Positions 18,390 to 26,165 of a stretch of 64,000 bases of DNA are shown here, in pieces; the stretch's first letter is position 1, and the number at the start of each line of letters is the position of its first letter. The stretch lies in NCBI RefSeq assembly GCF_000011645.1, contig NC_006270.3, forward strand, positions 1,485,501 through 1,549,500. The letters run 5' to 3'. The position numbers and the translations under genes are program-made. The stretch comes from Bacillus licheniformis DSM 13 = ATCC 14580. Its GTDB lineage: Bacteria; Bacillota; Bacilli; Bacillales; Bacillaceae. The notes below the pieces were generated by a model. The model ran no database searches. It saw only the letters and a list, made by a program, of their open reading frames with translations, and was not told the origin of the DNA.

Positions 18390-18887
18390 ATGACGACAAG
18401 AAAAGATTCAGAACTGGAAGGCGTAACCCTTCTTGGAAATCAAGGCACCAATTATTTGTTTGACTATTCTCCGGAAGTGCTTGAGTCTTTCCCGAATAAA
18501 CACGAAAACAGGGACTATTTCGTGAAATTCAACTGCCCTGAATTCACATCGCTGTGCCCGAAAACCGGACAGCCCGATTTTGCCACGATCTACATCAGCT
18601 ACATCCCTGATAAAAAAATGGTAGAAAGCAAGTCTTTGAAACTGTATCTCTTCAGTTTCCGAAACCACGGCGATTTTCACGAAGACTGCATGAACATCAT
18701 CATGAACGATTTAATTGAGCTGATGGACCCGCGCTATATCGAAGTCTGGGGCAAATTCACGCCGAGGGGCGGAATCTCGATCGATCCGTACACCAACTAC
18801 GGCAAGCCCGGCACAAAGTATGAAAAAATGGCCGAGTATCGGATGATGAACCATGATCTGTATCCGGAGACGATTGATAATCGGTGA
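18390..18887 (+). CDS. queF: NADPH-dependent preQ0 reductase
   Basis: This 165-residue type I QueF reduces the nitrile of preQ0 to preQ1. The catalytic Cys56 and Asp63 lie in SLCPKTGQPDF, and the family motif ESKSLKLYLFSFR is present. I start at the second of two ATGs (18390), giving MTTRKDSEL. The last 211 bases are part of a 216-bp sequence repeated at 57241, so the 3' end of this intact gene may have come from an integrated element. Confidence 0.97.
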   Translation: MTTRKDSELEGVTLLGNQGTNYLFDYSPEVLESFPNKHENRDYFVKFNCPEFTSLCPKTGQPDFATIYISYIPDKKMVESKSLKLYLFSFRNHGDFHEDCMNIIMNDLIELMDPRYIEVWGKFTPRGGISIDPYTNYGKPGTKYEKMAEYRMMNHDLYPETIDNR

Positions 18888-18892
18888 TGATG
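18677..18892 (+). repeat. Left copy of the queF 3'-end attachment repeat (attL)
   Basis: These 216 bases recur at 57241-57456 with two differences, both silent third positions in queF (TAT/TAC and GAT/GAC). Homology continues, after a 10-base gap on the right, to the first GTGTGACC. It bounds the prophage and leaves queF intact. Confidence 0.92.
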
Positions 18893-18913
18893 AAGCGAAG
18901 GTTTGTGGTCGAT

Positions 18914-18974
18914 GTGTGACCGGTCACAGTAAAAGTGTGACTCGGGTGTGACCCGAAAATAGCGAAGTGTGACC
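18914..18974 (+). repeat. Left arm: four GTGTGACY repeats
   Basis: GTGTGACC/T begins at 18914, 18935, 18946 and 18967, with spacings of 21, 11 and 21 bases, close to whole DNA turns. The same octamer is repeated at the right end. The layout fits integrase arm-type binding sites. Confidence 0.65.
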
Positions 18975-19034
18975 CGTGAAAATACGGTATTTTGTATAGA
19001 AATAATGGTCGAGGGGATAGAAATGTTTGTGACC

Positions 19035-19068
19035 TAGACGTGCAATTACGCACGTCTATTTTTTTTTC
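19035..19068 (+). terminator. Strong terminator downstream of queF/attL
   Basis: TAGACGTGC-AATTAC-GCACGTCTA followed by nine T. A related hairpin (AGACGCGT/ACGCGTCT plus T6) sits in the same place after the second queF copy at 57496. Confidence 0.9.
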
Positions 19069-19129
19069 ATGTAGAACGTTCCTACGGTATTTATCTCGCG
19101 CATACGCGGTATTTAAAAGGCGTATATGA

Positions 19130-19294
19130 TTCCGGAACACTCGAAGAAATCGGCCTATAGTTGCGGTACGTCAAACGTTCATTGCAACGAAACGAAAGCA
19201 TATTCGGAATCTGGCCGGCTATTATAACGGCGTGCTTGATCGGATATTAGATCGCCTATATGAAACGCGTTTTAATTCGTTAATCGAAGGGTGA
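19130..19294 (+). pseudogene. C-terminal remnant of a replication-like protein
   Basis: An open stretch without a start ends at TGA 19294 and encodes HIRNLAGYYNGVLDRILDRL followed by YETRFNSLIEG. It resembles the C-terminal tail of phage or plasmid replication/HTH proteins (a weak, recalled resemblance). A further decayed copy is recognisable at about 57560-57625. The rest of 18888-19523 holds the arm repeats, a terminator and TTCG-rich DNA, and I see no gene in it. Confidence 0.4.
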
Positions 19295-19523
19295 AAGGGA
19301 TAACTTCGCCATTCGCCTCGTTAACGTCTTCGTTCGCTAGTTCGTCGCCAACTTCGCGATCTCTTTCGTTCGGGTTTCGTTAATTTTCGCCAGTTATTCG
19401 TCTTGTTTCGTTCGTTTATTCGTGAAAAATACTGCTTTATTCTCGTTTTAAAAGAGTTATTTTTCGGTTTTCACTTGAAGTGACTAAATAATTCAGTTAT
19501 TCTGACAATGAGGAGGGGATGAG

Positions 19524-20582
19524 ATGTATATGCGGGGGAGACGAAGACCGGCGATTAAACATAGTGAGAAAAATACATACGAAAGTAAGACTCTGTCTGA
19601 TGTGTGTAAACAAATTTGTAACGTAAAAATGTCTGAAGGACTTACGAAAGAAACAATTGATCGCTATCGCCGGGTTTGTGAGAGTGTGGAAGAATTCGCG
19701 GAAATTAAAGGACTGTCCACCAGTGTTGAATCTATAGATGTCGAGTTTGCGAGGCAGTACATGACCTATATACTGCACGAGAAGAAAACGTTTAAGGGAC
19801 ACCGTTATAAACCAGAAAGTGTGAAAACTCCAGGGTGTTCTCCGAAATATGCAAATGACCACCTGAAAACTATGAGAGCAGTTTTTACTTTCTGTATAAA
19901 GGAAAATATGATTTCGGAAAATCCATTTCAAAAAATAAATAAAGTCAAGCAGCCGGAACCTGTAATTCAAATATTATCTGTAGAGGAGATGAAGCAGCTT
20001 TTAAAAACACCGAATAAGCGAAAGTTCTCTGAGTTTAGAGATTACGTGGTTATGATGTGTTTAATTAACTCTATGTGTAGAATCGGAGAAATCGTCACTT
20101 TAGAGATCGAAAATATAAATTTTGAGTTGAGCTACATTATTCTTGAAGCTCAAAAAACAAAAACGAGAAAAGGCCGTATGATTCCATTAGATAAAAATAC
20201 AATGCAGCTGCTTAAAAAGTTATTGTTAAGAAATACGCGATTTAAGCCTAGCAAGTATGTCTTCATTACGGAGGAAGGGACAAGATTAACGACCGACAAT
20301 TTTAGAAAACGGCTTGCGGATTACGCTCATCAGGCAGGAATAAATAAAAGAGTCCATCCGCATTTATTTAGACACACCGCGGCGAGCATGTTTTTGCAGG
20401 CAGGAGGGGATCTTAGGCACCTCCAGACGATCATCGGCCATAAAGATTTACGTATGGTATTACGATATACTCATCTGTCGTTAGAATCCCTCGCAAGGCA
20501 ACAGAGTGAATATTCGCTAATAAACCAAGTGGTAGATGGGTTAAATAAGCCAAGGAAGACAAAAAGAAAATACGGAAGGTAG
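19524..20582 (+). CDS. Tyrosine recombinase 1
   Basis: This 352-residue site-specific recombinase has an N-terminal SAM-like core-binding domain (residues about 30-135) and a catalytic domain with Arg in MCRIGEIV, Lys in KTKTRKGR, the HPHLFRHTAA box, IIGHKDLRMV, and the nucleophile in LRYTHLS. It acts on DNA in the cytosol. GAGGAGGGG precedes ATG 19524. It is followed after 8 bases by a second recombinase, recalling the paired recombinases of Tn554-like elements. Neither is close to the prophage integrase at 56 kb. A decayed copy of its start is found at about 57830. Its target is unknown. Confidence 0.88.
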   Translation: MYMRGRRRPAIKHSEKNTYESKTLSDVCKQICNVKMSEGLTKETIDRYRRVCESVEEFAEIKGLSTSVESIDVEFARQYMTYILHEKKTFKGHRYKPESVKTPGCSPKYANDHLKTMRAVFTFCIKENMISENPFQKINKVKQPEPVIQILSVEEMKQLLKTPNKRKFSEFRDYVVMMCLINSMCRIGEIVTLEIENINFELSYIILEAQKTKTRKGRMIPLDKNTMQLLKKLLLRNTRFKPSKYVFITEEGTRLTTDNFRKRLADYAHQAGINKRVHPHLFRHTAASMFLQAGGDLRHLQTIIGHKDLRMVLRYTHLSLESLARQQSEYSLINQVVDGLNKPRKTKRKYGR

Positions 20583-20590
20583 GAAATATC

Positions 20591-21567
20591 GTGACTCAAA
20601 AGAAAAAAATTTTCTCGGTAGAAGAAAGTCTTCCTGATCTCTCTGGAATGTTTAATAATATCTCGGCATCGCCAAACCCAAAGCAAATTACAATTGAAAA
20701 AGCACTTACAATTATTCTCCGACAGATGGAAGTAAGCGGGAATAGGGAGCGGACAATTAGCGATTACCATCTTCATGTATCACATTTTAAGGAATCAGAA
20801 GAATTAACATATCTACATGAAATTACATATAAGTCGATTCATTCATGGCTTGGAAACATGGATGTCAGTGCACAAACAAGGCTCACGCGTTTGAAATGTC
20901 TCAAAGCATTTTTATCGCGTTGTTTCGATAATGGATGGTTCGAATCGAAGTTTTGGAAGAACGTAAAGGTGAAGGTCGACAATAAAGTTAAAGAGGGGGC
21001 GACGGATCAGGAAATCAAAATCTTACTTTCGTTATTAGATTTAACCGACTTTGTACAGCTACGTGATGCGACAGCATTGCTTCTTATGTATAAAACAGGT
21101 ATGCGTGTAGGGACGCTCGCAAACTTAAAAGAAGAACATGTCGATTTTAATGGAGAATTACTTCGGTTAAGTGGTGAAATCGTTAAAAATCGAGAACCTT
21201 TACTACTGCCCTTTGATGAGACTCTCGCTCAACTTCTCTCTGTACTGGTGAATAAAAACGCCGAAATCCGCCGAGCATATAAGAAGGACAATAAATTTGT
21301 TTTTTAACAAAGTACGGCAATCAAATAGCAACAGGGCCGTCGAATAACAATATTCAAAAACGGTTGAACAGGTATGCGCGCGAGTACGGATTAAAGAATA
21401 TAAATCCGCACGCATTAAGAAGGGGCTTTGCGAAATCCTTGCTTGAAAAAGGCGCAAATTTAACTGACATTTCAAGAGCGCTGGGACATAGTGATCTTTC
21501 GGTAACGACTAAATATTTATATTTAGATAAGAATGAAGTGGCCGAGAATTTGCGGGGGTTTTTGTGA
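20591..21567 (+). pseudogene. Tyrosine recombinase 2, split by a -1 frameshift
   Basis: The first part (20591-21307, 238 residues) contains the core-binding domain and catalytic Arg (YKTGMRVGTL), then meets TAA in AATTTGTTTTTTAAC. One base back, the frame continues FLTKYGNQIATGPSNN into the catalytic C terminus (HALRRGFAKS, LGHSDLSVTTKYLYL), ending at 21567. The full protein would be about 325 residues. The break is at a run of six T, so it may be a one-base deletion, or slippage that makes the full product from both frames. Followed in frame after the stop by a further conserved stretch to 21680. Confidence 0.8.
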
Positions 21568-21687
21568 AGAAAGGTCGGCAGCGAACCGGAACGATATACG
21601 TTTAATCCTAACGTGTTTTATCGTCAGTCAAAGGCGCCGGATAAGACGCTACTTGCGATGTTTAACGTTAATAAGCCGTAGATGAAC

Positions 21688-21714
21688 GAAAAAAAAGCGC
21701 CTTAGACTGGCGCC
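21688..21714 (-). terminator. Terminator of the lipase-toxin operon
   Basis: On the minus strand GGCGCC-AGTCTAA-GGCGC is followed by eight T, just after the small partner gene. Confidence 0.88.
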
Positions 21715-21715
21715 T

Positions 21716-22048
21716 CTATCTCGTCTTAAATCCGTTCACAAAGCTCTCTCCGTCTTTCTCCGTGTTAATAAGCTGCTGGGCGCTTTGGCTGATTCGTTGA
21801 GCAAGCGCCTCTTGCGCTTTTCCTTCGAAGCTGTAGAGAAGCGATGAATAAACGCTGTTCATTTCTTTTTGTATATCGCCTATTTTAAACTTCGGTCTTA
21901 GTGTCGTTTTAATGCCTTCAAGCTTAGTTGCGGCCGTTACTCTCATGCCCGTTTTCAGCATTTGAAGCTGGTTGCGCCGTATGAAGAGGGTATCTTCTTG
22001 ATCTCCGTTTAAGTTGTTGAGTGAAGCCAGTTTGTTGAAATTTTCCAT
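21716..22048 (-). CDS. Small helical partner of the lipase toxin (accessory/targeting protein)
   Basis: This 110-residue protein is predicted mostly helical and has no signal peptide. It follows the lipase gene by 11 bases in the same operon and ends at a terminator. Small helical proteins encoded with LXG-type or reverse-LXG toxins pair with the toxin helical domain and guide it to the type VII secretion system (the TlaA or Lap proteins). Here there is one such gene rather than two. A near-identical copy at 61917-62249 carries a stop at codon 15. The role is inferred from context. Confidence 0.6.
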   Translation of the reverse strand: MENFNKLASLNNLNGDQEDTLFIRRNQLQMLKTGMRVTAATKLEGIKTTLRPKFKIGDIQKEMNSVYSSLLYSFEGKAQEALAQRISQSAQQLINTEKDGESFVNGFKTR

Positions 22049-22059
22049 TGTTTCATCTC

Positions 22060-23508
22060 CTAAAGTTTAAGCCAATTTGCCAGCATTTTATCTTTCGATT
22101 TAAAATCTTTTGCAATCTGCGCCAGGTACCCGCTGATGTCTTCTAAATCTGAAATCGTATTTTTTAATGAGGCGATGTACGCTTTTTCGGCATGAACATC
22201 GTAAAATAGCGGATTGCCTTTTTTGTCAAACGACTGCGCCAGGTTTTTCAGCGTATTGTTTACATCCTCGAGTGTCAGCTTGTCGTATAAACCGTGGCCG
22301 ACCTGACGGTAGGTATCGTGCTTCAGGTCGTTGATCTCGGCGTCGTGTTCCTGATAAGCGTTTTCGGCTTCCCGTTTCATCGTCCGCAAGTCATCGATGA
22401 TCGCATTTACTTTTTGCGCGAGCTGCTTGGCAACTTCGGGTGTTACTTTAATTGCGCCACTTCCGGAGGCAACTTCCGGTGGGAGCATCGCTTTTAAATT
22501 TTTGTCATAAACGAGTTCATCGCCCTCTATATTTTGAACGTTGCCGTTTTCGTCGAAAGAGAAATTCGACTTATTTATCCCATGTGTATCCGGATTTTGA
22601 AAGATTAGTGTATTAGCGAAATACAGAAGGTTTCTTCCAACCTGTTGGAGTTTATTGCCGTCAAGTCTTTCTTCGCGATTAGCCGTTGCAATAGAAGGGT
22701 CTTTTGTGTAGATGGTAGTCCCATTGTGGCGATCGAATTCGTCCCACCAACCGGCACCGACCATATCATCCGGATTAATGATAGATTTTACATAAGAGTT
22801 ATAATCTCCGTTATTAATTTCTTTCTGTTTTTCATCAGAATGCAGGTGAACGATTGAGGGGCTATTAAACGCGACGGCATAGATATCATTGTTGACCGCG
22901 CTGTATTCAGCCTCTGCGCCGCCGAGCGAGTGTCCGGTGGTTGAAATAACTGTCGAGGTGCCTTTATACTTTTGTTTAACTTCCCGCACAAGTTGATCGG
23001 CTTGATCGATTTGCGATGTTTTTGTAATTAATTTATAATCTCCGGACTCAAGCATGGCAGTTTGTTCCATCGAACCAATATATCTACCGAACGTCTTAGA
23101 CATATCTTTCGCATCTTTCTTGACGACATATTGTGTTTTATCTTTCGGATCGTTTCCTAAGACGATATGATTAATGTCTGCTTGCTCTACGTCACTTAAC
23201 GGGTCCTTCCCCGGATCAGTTCCCGCAAAAGCTACAACGACGTTTTTGGGGTGGTCGGATTTCACCCACTTGCCGTTTTTATTTTCGGCCTGGGATAGAA
23301 CGGCCGCATCTAACCCGGTGTCTTCGTCTGTTTTAATTTTATCAACATACCAGTAGGTGGCTCCGGAAACAGATGAATTTATCCGTATGTACTCTTTGTT
23401 TTTTAATTTTTTTCTGAGATAATCGTAGTTGTAAGAACGTTGGCTTATACGATAATAAGTCTCATCCGTAAGATTGGACTTCTTAATCTTCTTACTCAAG
23501 ATATACAA
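22060..23508 (-). CDS. Class 3 lipase with C-terminal helical domain, TslA-like secreted toxin
   Basis: About 482 residues. The N-terminal two thirds is an alpha/beta hydrolase of the lipase class 3 kind: NVVVAFAGTDP (oxyanion region), the nucleophile elbow TTGHSLGGAEAEYSA, and a downstream INPDDMVG acid candidate. The last 130 residues (from KVTPEVAKQL) are long amphipathic helices like an LXG/WXG targeting domain, but placed at the C terminus. This is the order of the type VII-secreted lipase TslA of S. aureus. No Sec signal is seen. I prefer the TTG at 23508 (after GGAAGGTG), which aligns with the start of the paralogue at 63693; a frame from 23556 adds a hydrophobic stretch without a ribosome site. 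A divergent gene 50 bases away likely encodes immunity. Confidence 0.75.
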   Translation of the reverse strand: MYILSKKIKKSNLTDETYYRISQRSYNYDYLRKKLKNKEYIRINSSVSGATYWYVDKIKTDEDTGLDAAVLSQAENKNGKWVKSDHPKNVVVAFAGTDPGKDPLSDVEQADINHIVLGNDPKDKTQYVVKKDAKDMSKTFGRYIGSMEQTAMLESGDYKLITKTSQIDQADQLVREVKQKYKGTSTVISTTGHSLGGAEAEYSAVNNDIYAVAFNSPSIVHLHSDEKQKEINNGDYNSYVKSIINPDDMVGAGWWDEFDRHNGTTIYTKDPSIATANREERLDGNKLQQVGRNLLYFANTLIFQNPDTHGINKSNFSFDENGNVQNIEGDELVYDKNLKAMLPPEVASGSGAIKVTPEVAKQLAQKVNAIIDDLRTMKREAENAYQEHDAEINDLKHDTYRQVGHGLYDKLTLEDVNNTLKNLAQSFDKKGNPLFYDVHAEKAYIASLKNTISDLEDISGYLAQIAKDFKSKDKMLANWLKL

Positions 23509-23556
23509 CACCTTCCGTGTAATGTAAAATAATAATAGGAAAGGAATGAATTTCAT

Positions 23557-23871
23557 TTGAAAAAATACATTATTATCCTACTATTGTTAATTATAGCAGG
23601 TGGAGGGTTGTTTATGAAGCATCAGTATGATGTGAAAAAAGAAGAAACTGTTCTTTTTGAGAAGGCGAAAACTAAGATGACTGAATATCTACATAATGAG
23701 TACAAAGGTATTGATACTATTACTTATTATGATGATTACTTTATTGATCCAACCGGTGCTATCACCGTTGAAGGATATTTGAACGGTGATAAATCTAAAG
23801 AGTTCGACGGTTTATATGATCCGGCGAGTGATAAGATAGGAAGCTCGTCTGTAGATGCAGAAGAAAAATAG
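23557..23871 (+). CDS. Membrane-anchored immunity protein candidate (DUF1433-like)
   Basis: This 104-residue protein starts at TTG with GGAAAGGA upstream. It has an N-terminal hydrophobic helix (residues 4-20), no lipobox cysteine, and an extracellular domain with ITYYDDYFIDPTGAI and VEGYLNGD. That pattern resembles DUF1433 proteins such as TilA, the immunity protein that neutralises TslA outside the membrane. It is divergent from the lipase gene and has its own terminator. The paralogue at 63738 starts at ATG. The immunity role is inferred. Confidence 0.65.
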   Translation: MKKYIIILLLLIIAGGGLFMKHQYDVKKEETVLFEKAKTKMTEYLHNEYKGIDTITYYDDYFIDPTGAITVEGYLNGDKSKEFDGLYDPASDKIGSSSVDAEEK

Positions 23872-23898
23872 CCCACTCAATCGAGTCGGGCCTTTTTC
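23871..23898 (+). terminator. Terminator of the immunity gene
   Basis: GCCC-ACT/AGT-C-GGGC hairpin followed by CTTTTTCG, immediately after the stop. Confidence 0.75.
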
Positions 23899-23902
23899 GT
23901 AT

Positions 23903-24076
23903 TTATATACTCTTTTTCATACCGCAACGTCGACACTCACGTAGGAAAACGCCATCCTTCACCGAACTTTTAAACAGCGTATAGTCGCAGTTATCGCAGC
24001 GCCCGTAATGGACGTCTGGGTACTCTTTATAATCGTATACAATTGACGTATCATAGCCTTTTGTTTCGTAATCCAT
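23903..24076 (-). CDS. Small zinc-ribbon protein
   Basis: This 57-residue protein has two CxxC pairs (CDNC and CRRC, with Cys residues at 27, 30, 48 and 51) spaced as a zinc ribbon. It starts at ATG 24076 after GGAGGTTGAGGACG. A fragment of a homologue ending REYCRCGLKKSI is at 59501-59570, which supports it being a real gene. The function is unknown. Confidence 0.6.
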   Translation of the reverse strand: MDYETKGYDTSIVYDYKEYPDVHYGRCDNCDYTLFKSSVKDGVFLRECRRCGMKKSI

Positions 24077-24123
24077 TCGTCCTCAACCTCCGAATATTAG
24101 AATACGATAAATGACCGGCACAT

Positions 24124-24933
24124 TCAACGCCATTCATGGAACGAAGGAATCCGCAACAAACCGTTTTTCGTCTTGAACCGGTGCTTGACGCGGCACCCAA
24201 TTGGCTCGATGTAGGCGTATTTCTCCGTTTCTTCTACGATTAGCCGCTCCGCATGAAACTTCCGCCGCGCATCATACGGCATAAACTCCATAATGCCGGC
24301 ATACTGGCCGTCCAGGTACGAAAGAAGCAGCGCATTGTCTTCCTTGCGGAGTCCTGATATCAGAACGTCAGTATATTCGTAGTTAACGATCTTCAGCCAG
24401 CGATCTGACCGCTTATTTTCCGCATACGGAGCGTTTGCCTGCTTCATAACGATGCCCTCGATCTTATTTTCGCGGACTAATTCGAAATAATCCGTAGCAT
24501 GGCCGCGCACGCCCTCGACTATTTTAACGTTAGGATGATCGAGTTTTAGACCGGCCAGCAATTCTTTTCGTTCACTTAGCGGCTTAGACGTAACTGAAAC
24601 GCCTTCTATCCGCAGGACATCAAAAACGCAAAATACTATCGGATAAAAACTTTTCCGCGACTGGAATCGTTCCATGACGGCCTCAAAATCGCCGGCGCCT
24701 GTCGATCCAGGTACGATAAGCTCGCCGTCTAAAATAGTTTCATCCGGTATGTCGAGCGTTAATAGTTCCGGAAATTTAGCGGTGACTTCGTTGTTGTGGC
24801 GTGTGTAGAGGCGGATTAAACCGTTATTCCTGGACGCGATCAGACGGATGCCGTCGAATTTGGTTTCCGTGATATAGTCGTCCGAGTTAAACGGCTCCTT
24901 TGCGGACTCAAGCAGCATGGGCCAAATAAACAA
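24124..24933 (-). CDS. ATP-dependent DNA ligase (LigB/YoqV-like)
   Basis: This 269-residue protein has the ligase motif I ETKFDGIRLIA with the AMP-accepting lysine near residue 25, motif III-like VFCVFDVLRI, motif IV EGIVMK, and motif V RWLKIVN, followed by an OB-like C terminus. SPbeta of B. subtilis encodes a ligase of the same length (YoqV). It seals nicks in the cytosol, probably in phage DNA replication or recombination. It starts at TTG 24933 after GAGGTGATT. An ACTATA-N4-TATAGT palindrome lies about 30 bases upstream. Confidence 0.9.
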   Translation of the reverse strand: MFIWPMLLESAKEPFNSDDYITETKFDGIRLIASRNNGLIRLYTRHNNEVTAKFPELLTLDIPDETILDGELIVPGSTGAGDFEAVMERFQSRKSFYPIVFCVFDVLRIEGVSVTSKPLSERKELLAGLKLDHPNVKIVEGVRGHATDYFELVRENKIEGIVMKQANAPYAENKRSDRWLKIVNYEYTDVLISGLRKEDNALLLSYLDGQYAGIMEFMPYDARRKFHAERLIVEETEKYAYIEPIGCRVKHRFKTKNGLLRIPSFHEWR

Positions 24934-25169
24934 AAAGAATCACCTCGTTTCAGCGTAGTTACTATAATGATATAGTAAGAGTCCGCCGAGACAAAGCGAT
25001 TCGGTTGCGGTAAATTATTCCGGCATTTAAACAGTTTGCGTAGGCTTTTCCGGTCTACTTGCCGTTCGCCCTTCGAACGATTTTCCCACGAAATTAAAGC
25101 GTAGGAGCCGCCGGAAAGTATTGCTGGTATATTAGGTATCGGCGGCCGCTTAACGCCTGATTTCGTGTG

Positions 25170-25502
25170 TTATTCGATAACCTTAATCGCCTTAAATCCG
25201 CTGCCATTTTCGTACTGATCCTTCGTAAAAGTCACGATGATCCGATCGCCTGGCTTTGCGTCTGTGGCTTGTGGATCGAAAGAGAAGCCGCCGTCGTCCG
25301 CTGATACCGCGTAGTCTTTATCTTCGACAATATATTCGCGCTCGATCGTTTCCTGGGCGTCCTCAGCTTCGGCGGCCATGTCGTCAGCCACGCGATAAGC
25401 AATATCGACATCTTCGTTTAGTTTGGCGGCGTAGATTCCGAGAGCCGCGTTGCCTGCGAGTGATAGGCCGAGGATGGCCGTTAAGAGCTTCGTTTTATTC
25501 AT
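25170..25502 (-). CDS. Small membrane-anchored or secreted phage protein
   Basis: About 110 residues with an N-terminal hydrophobic segment (LLTAILGLSLAGNAALGIYA), then an acidic extracellular part. ATG 25502 is 8 bases after GGAGG; ATG 25508 is too close to it. It overlaps the end of the upstream gene. I do not recognise a family. Confidence 0.6.
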   Translation of the reverse strand: MNKTKLLTAILGLSLAGNAALGIYAAKLNEDVDIAYRVADDMAAEAEDAQETIEREYIVEDKDYAVSADDGGFSFDPQATDAKPGDRIIVTFTKDQYENGSGFKAIKVIE

Positions 25503-25695
25503 CGTCATTACCTCCGTATTTGTTTGCGATTAAATAGCCGAGACACGTAAGCGCCGTATTGAAGCCGATCTGATACGCTTTGCCGGCGTCTTTAAACGTC
25601 GCAACAGGGCGTTGGTATAGATCGAGAAGCTGGTCGGTCTGCTGCGGCTTCAGCGGCGGTGTGTCCGACCACAAGCGTTTTATATAAAGCGTCAT
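25495..25695 (-). CDS. Small phage protein of unknown function
   Basis: 66 residues (MTLYIKRLW...). It starts within TAATG shared with the previous gene's stop and overlaps the next start, so it belongs to a tightly packed leftward early operon. No domain is recognised. Confidence 0.6.
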   Translation of the reverse strand: MTLYIKRLWSDTPPLKPQQTDQLLDLYQRPVATFKDAGKAYQIGFNTALTCLGYLIANKYGGNDDE

Positions 25696-25856
25696 TACCG
25701 ATTCCTCCTCGATCTAAAGAATAGAAGCGCGATAAAAACGACGGCTGAGCCGAGTCCGACGCAGTCCAGGACGGAAAGCCGGCCGAAATTCATATCCGCA
25801 ATCCAGGCGAGCAAGACGACGATTAACAAAATTTCCGTGGTATCAATTCGTTTCAT
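25695..25856 (-). CDS. Small two-helix membrane protein
   Basis: 53 residues with two hydrophobic stretches (LLIVVLLAWIA and VGLGSAVVFIALLFF) and a basic tail. It starts at ATG 25856, and its stop overlaps the next ATG as TAATG. The function is unknown. Confidence 0.55.
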   Translation of the reverse strand: MKRIDTTEILLIVVLLAWIADMNFGRLSVLDCVGLGSAVVFIALLFFRSRRNR

Positions 25857-25900
25857 TCGTGTTATAATTGATTGACAAGGGGCGCAATGCCTCTCGTAGC

Positions 25901-26047
25901 TTATGTTCGGCGACGGTGCTTCTTGGTCGGAGGCCGTCGCTCTTTACTTTCGGATTCCTTTCGCATCTTCCGGATTTCTAAGACGATTTTTAGAATTCCG
26001 AGCCAAGTTGCGATGATTGCCGAAAGCTTCATTACGGTGTCAATCAA
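25901..26047 (-). CDS. Small basic membrane protein, first gene of the leftward early operon
   Basis: 48 residues from TTG 26047, preceded by a perfect AAGGAGGTGA. The N terminus is hydrophobic (VMKLSAIIATWLGILKIVL) and the tail very basic. It lies 28 bases from the -10 of the leftward promoter at 26075. Confidence 0.55.
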   Translation of the reverse strand: MIDTVMKLSAIIATWLGILKIVLEIRKMRKESESKERRPPTKKHRRRT

Positions 26048-26074
26048 TTACGTTCACCTCCTTTCGTTACCTTA

Positions 26075-26138
26075 ATTATACGATATCGCATAACGAATGT
26101 CAATCGTATTTGCGAAAATTTATTCGTTATCGTATAAT
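26075..26138. promoter_or_regulatory. Divergent promoters with a shared operator sequence
   Basis: Leftward: TTGACA (26103-26098), 17 bases, TATAAT (26080-26075). Rightward: TTGCGA (26110-26115), 17 bases, TATAAT (26133-26138). Both spacers contain ATTCGTTAT...ATCGTATAAT in matching position, so the same regulator, probably the Xre protein at 26166, can bind both. Confidence 0.8.
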
Positions 26139-26165
26139 CGAATTATCAAAACGAGGTGAGTACGG

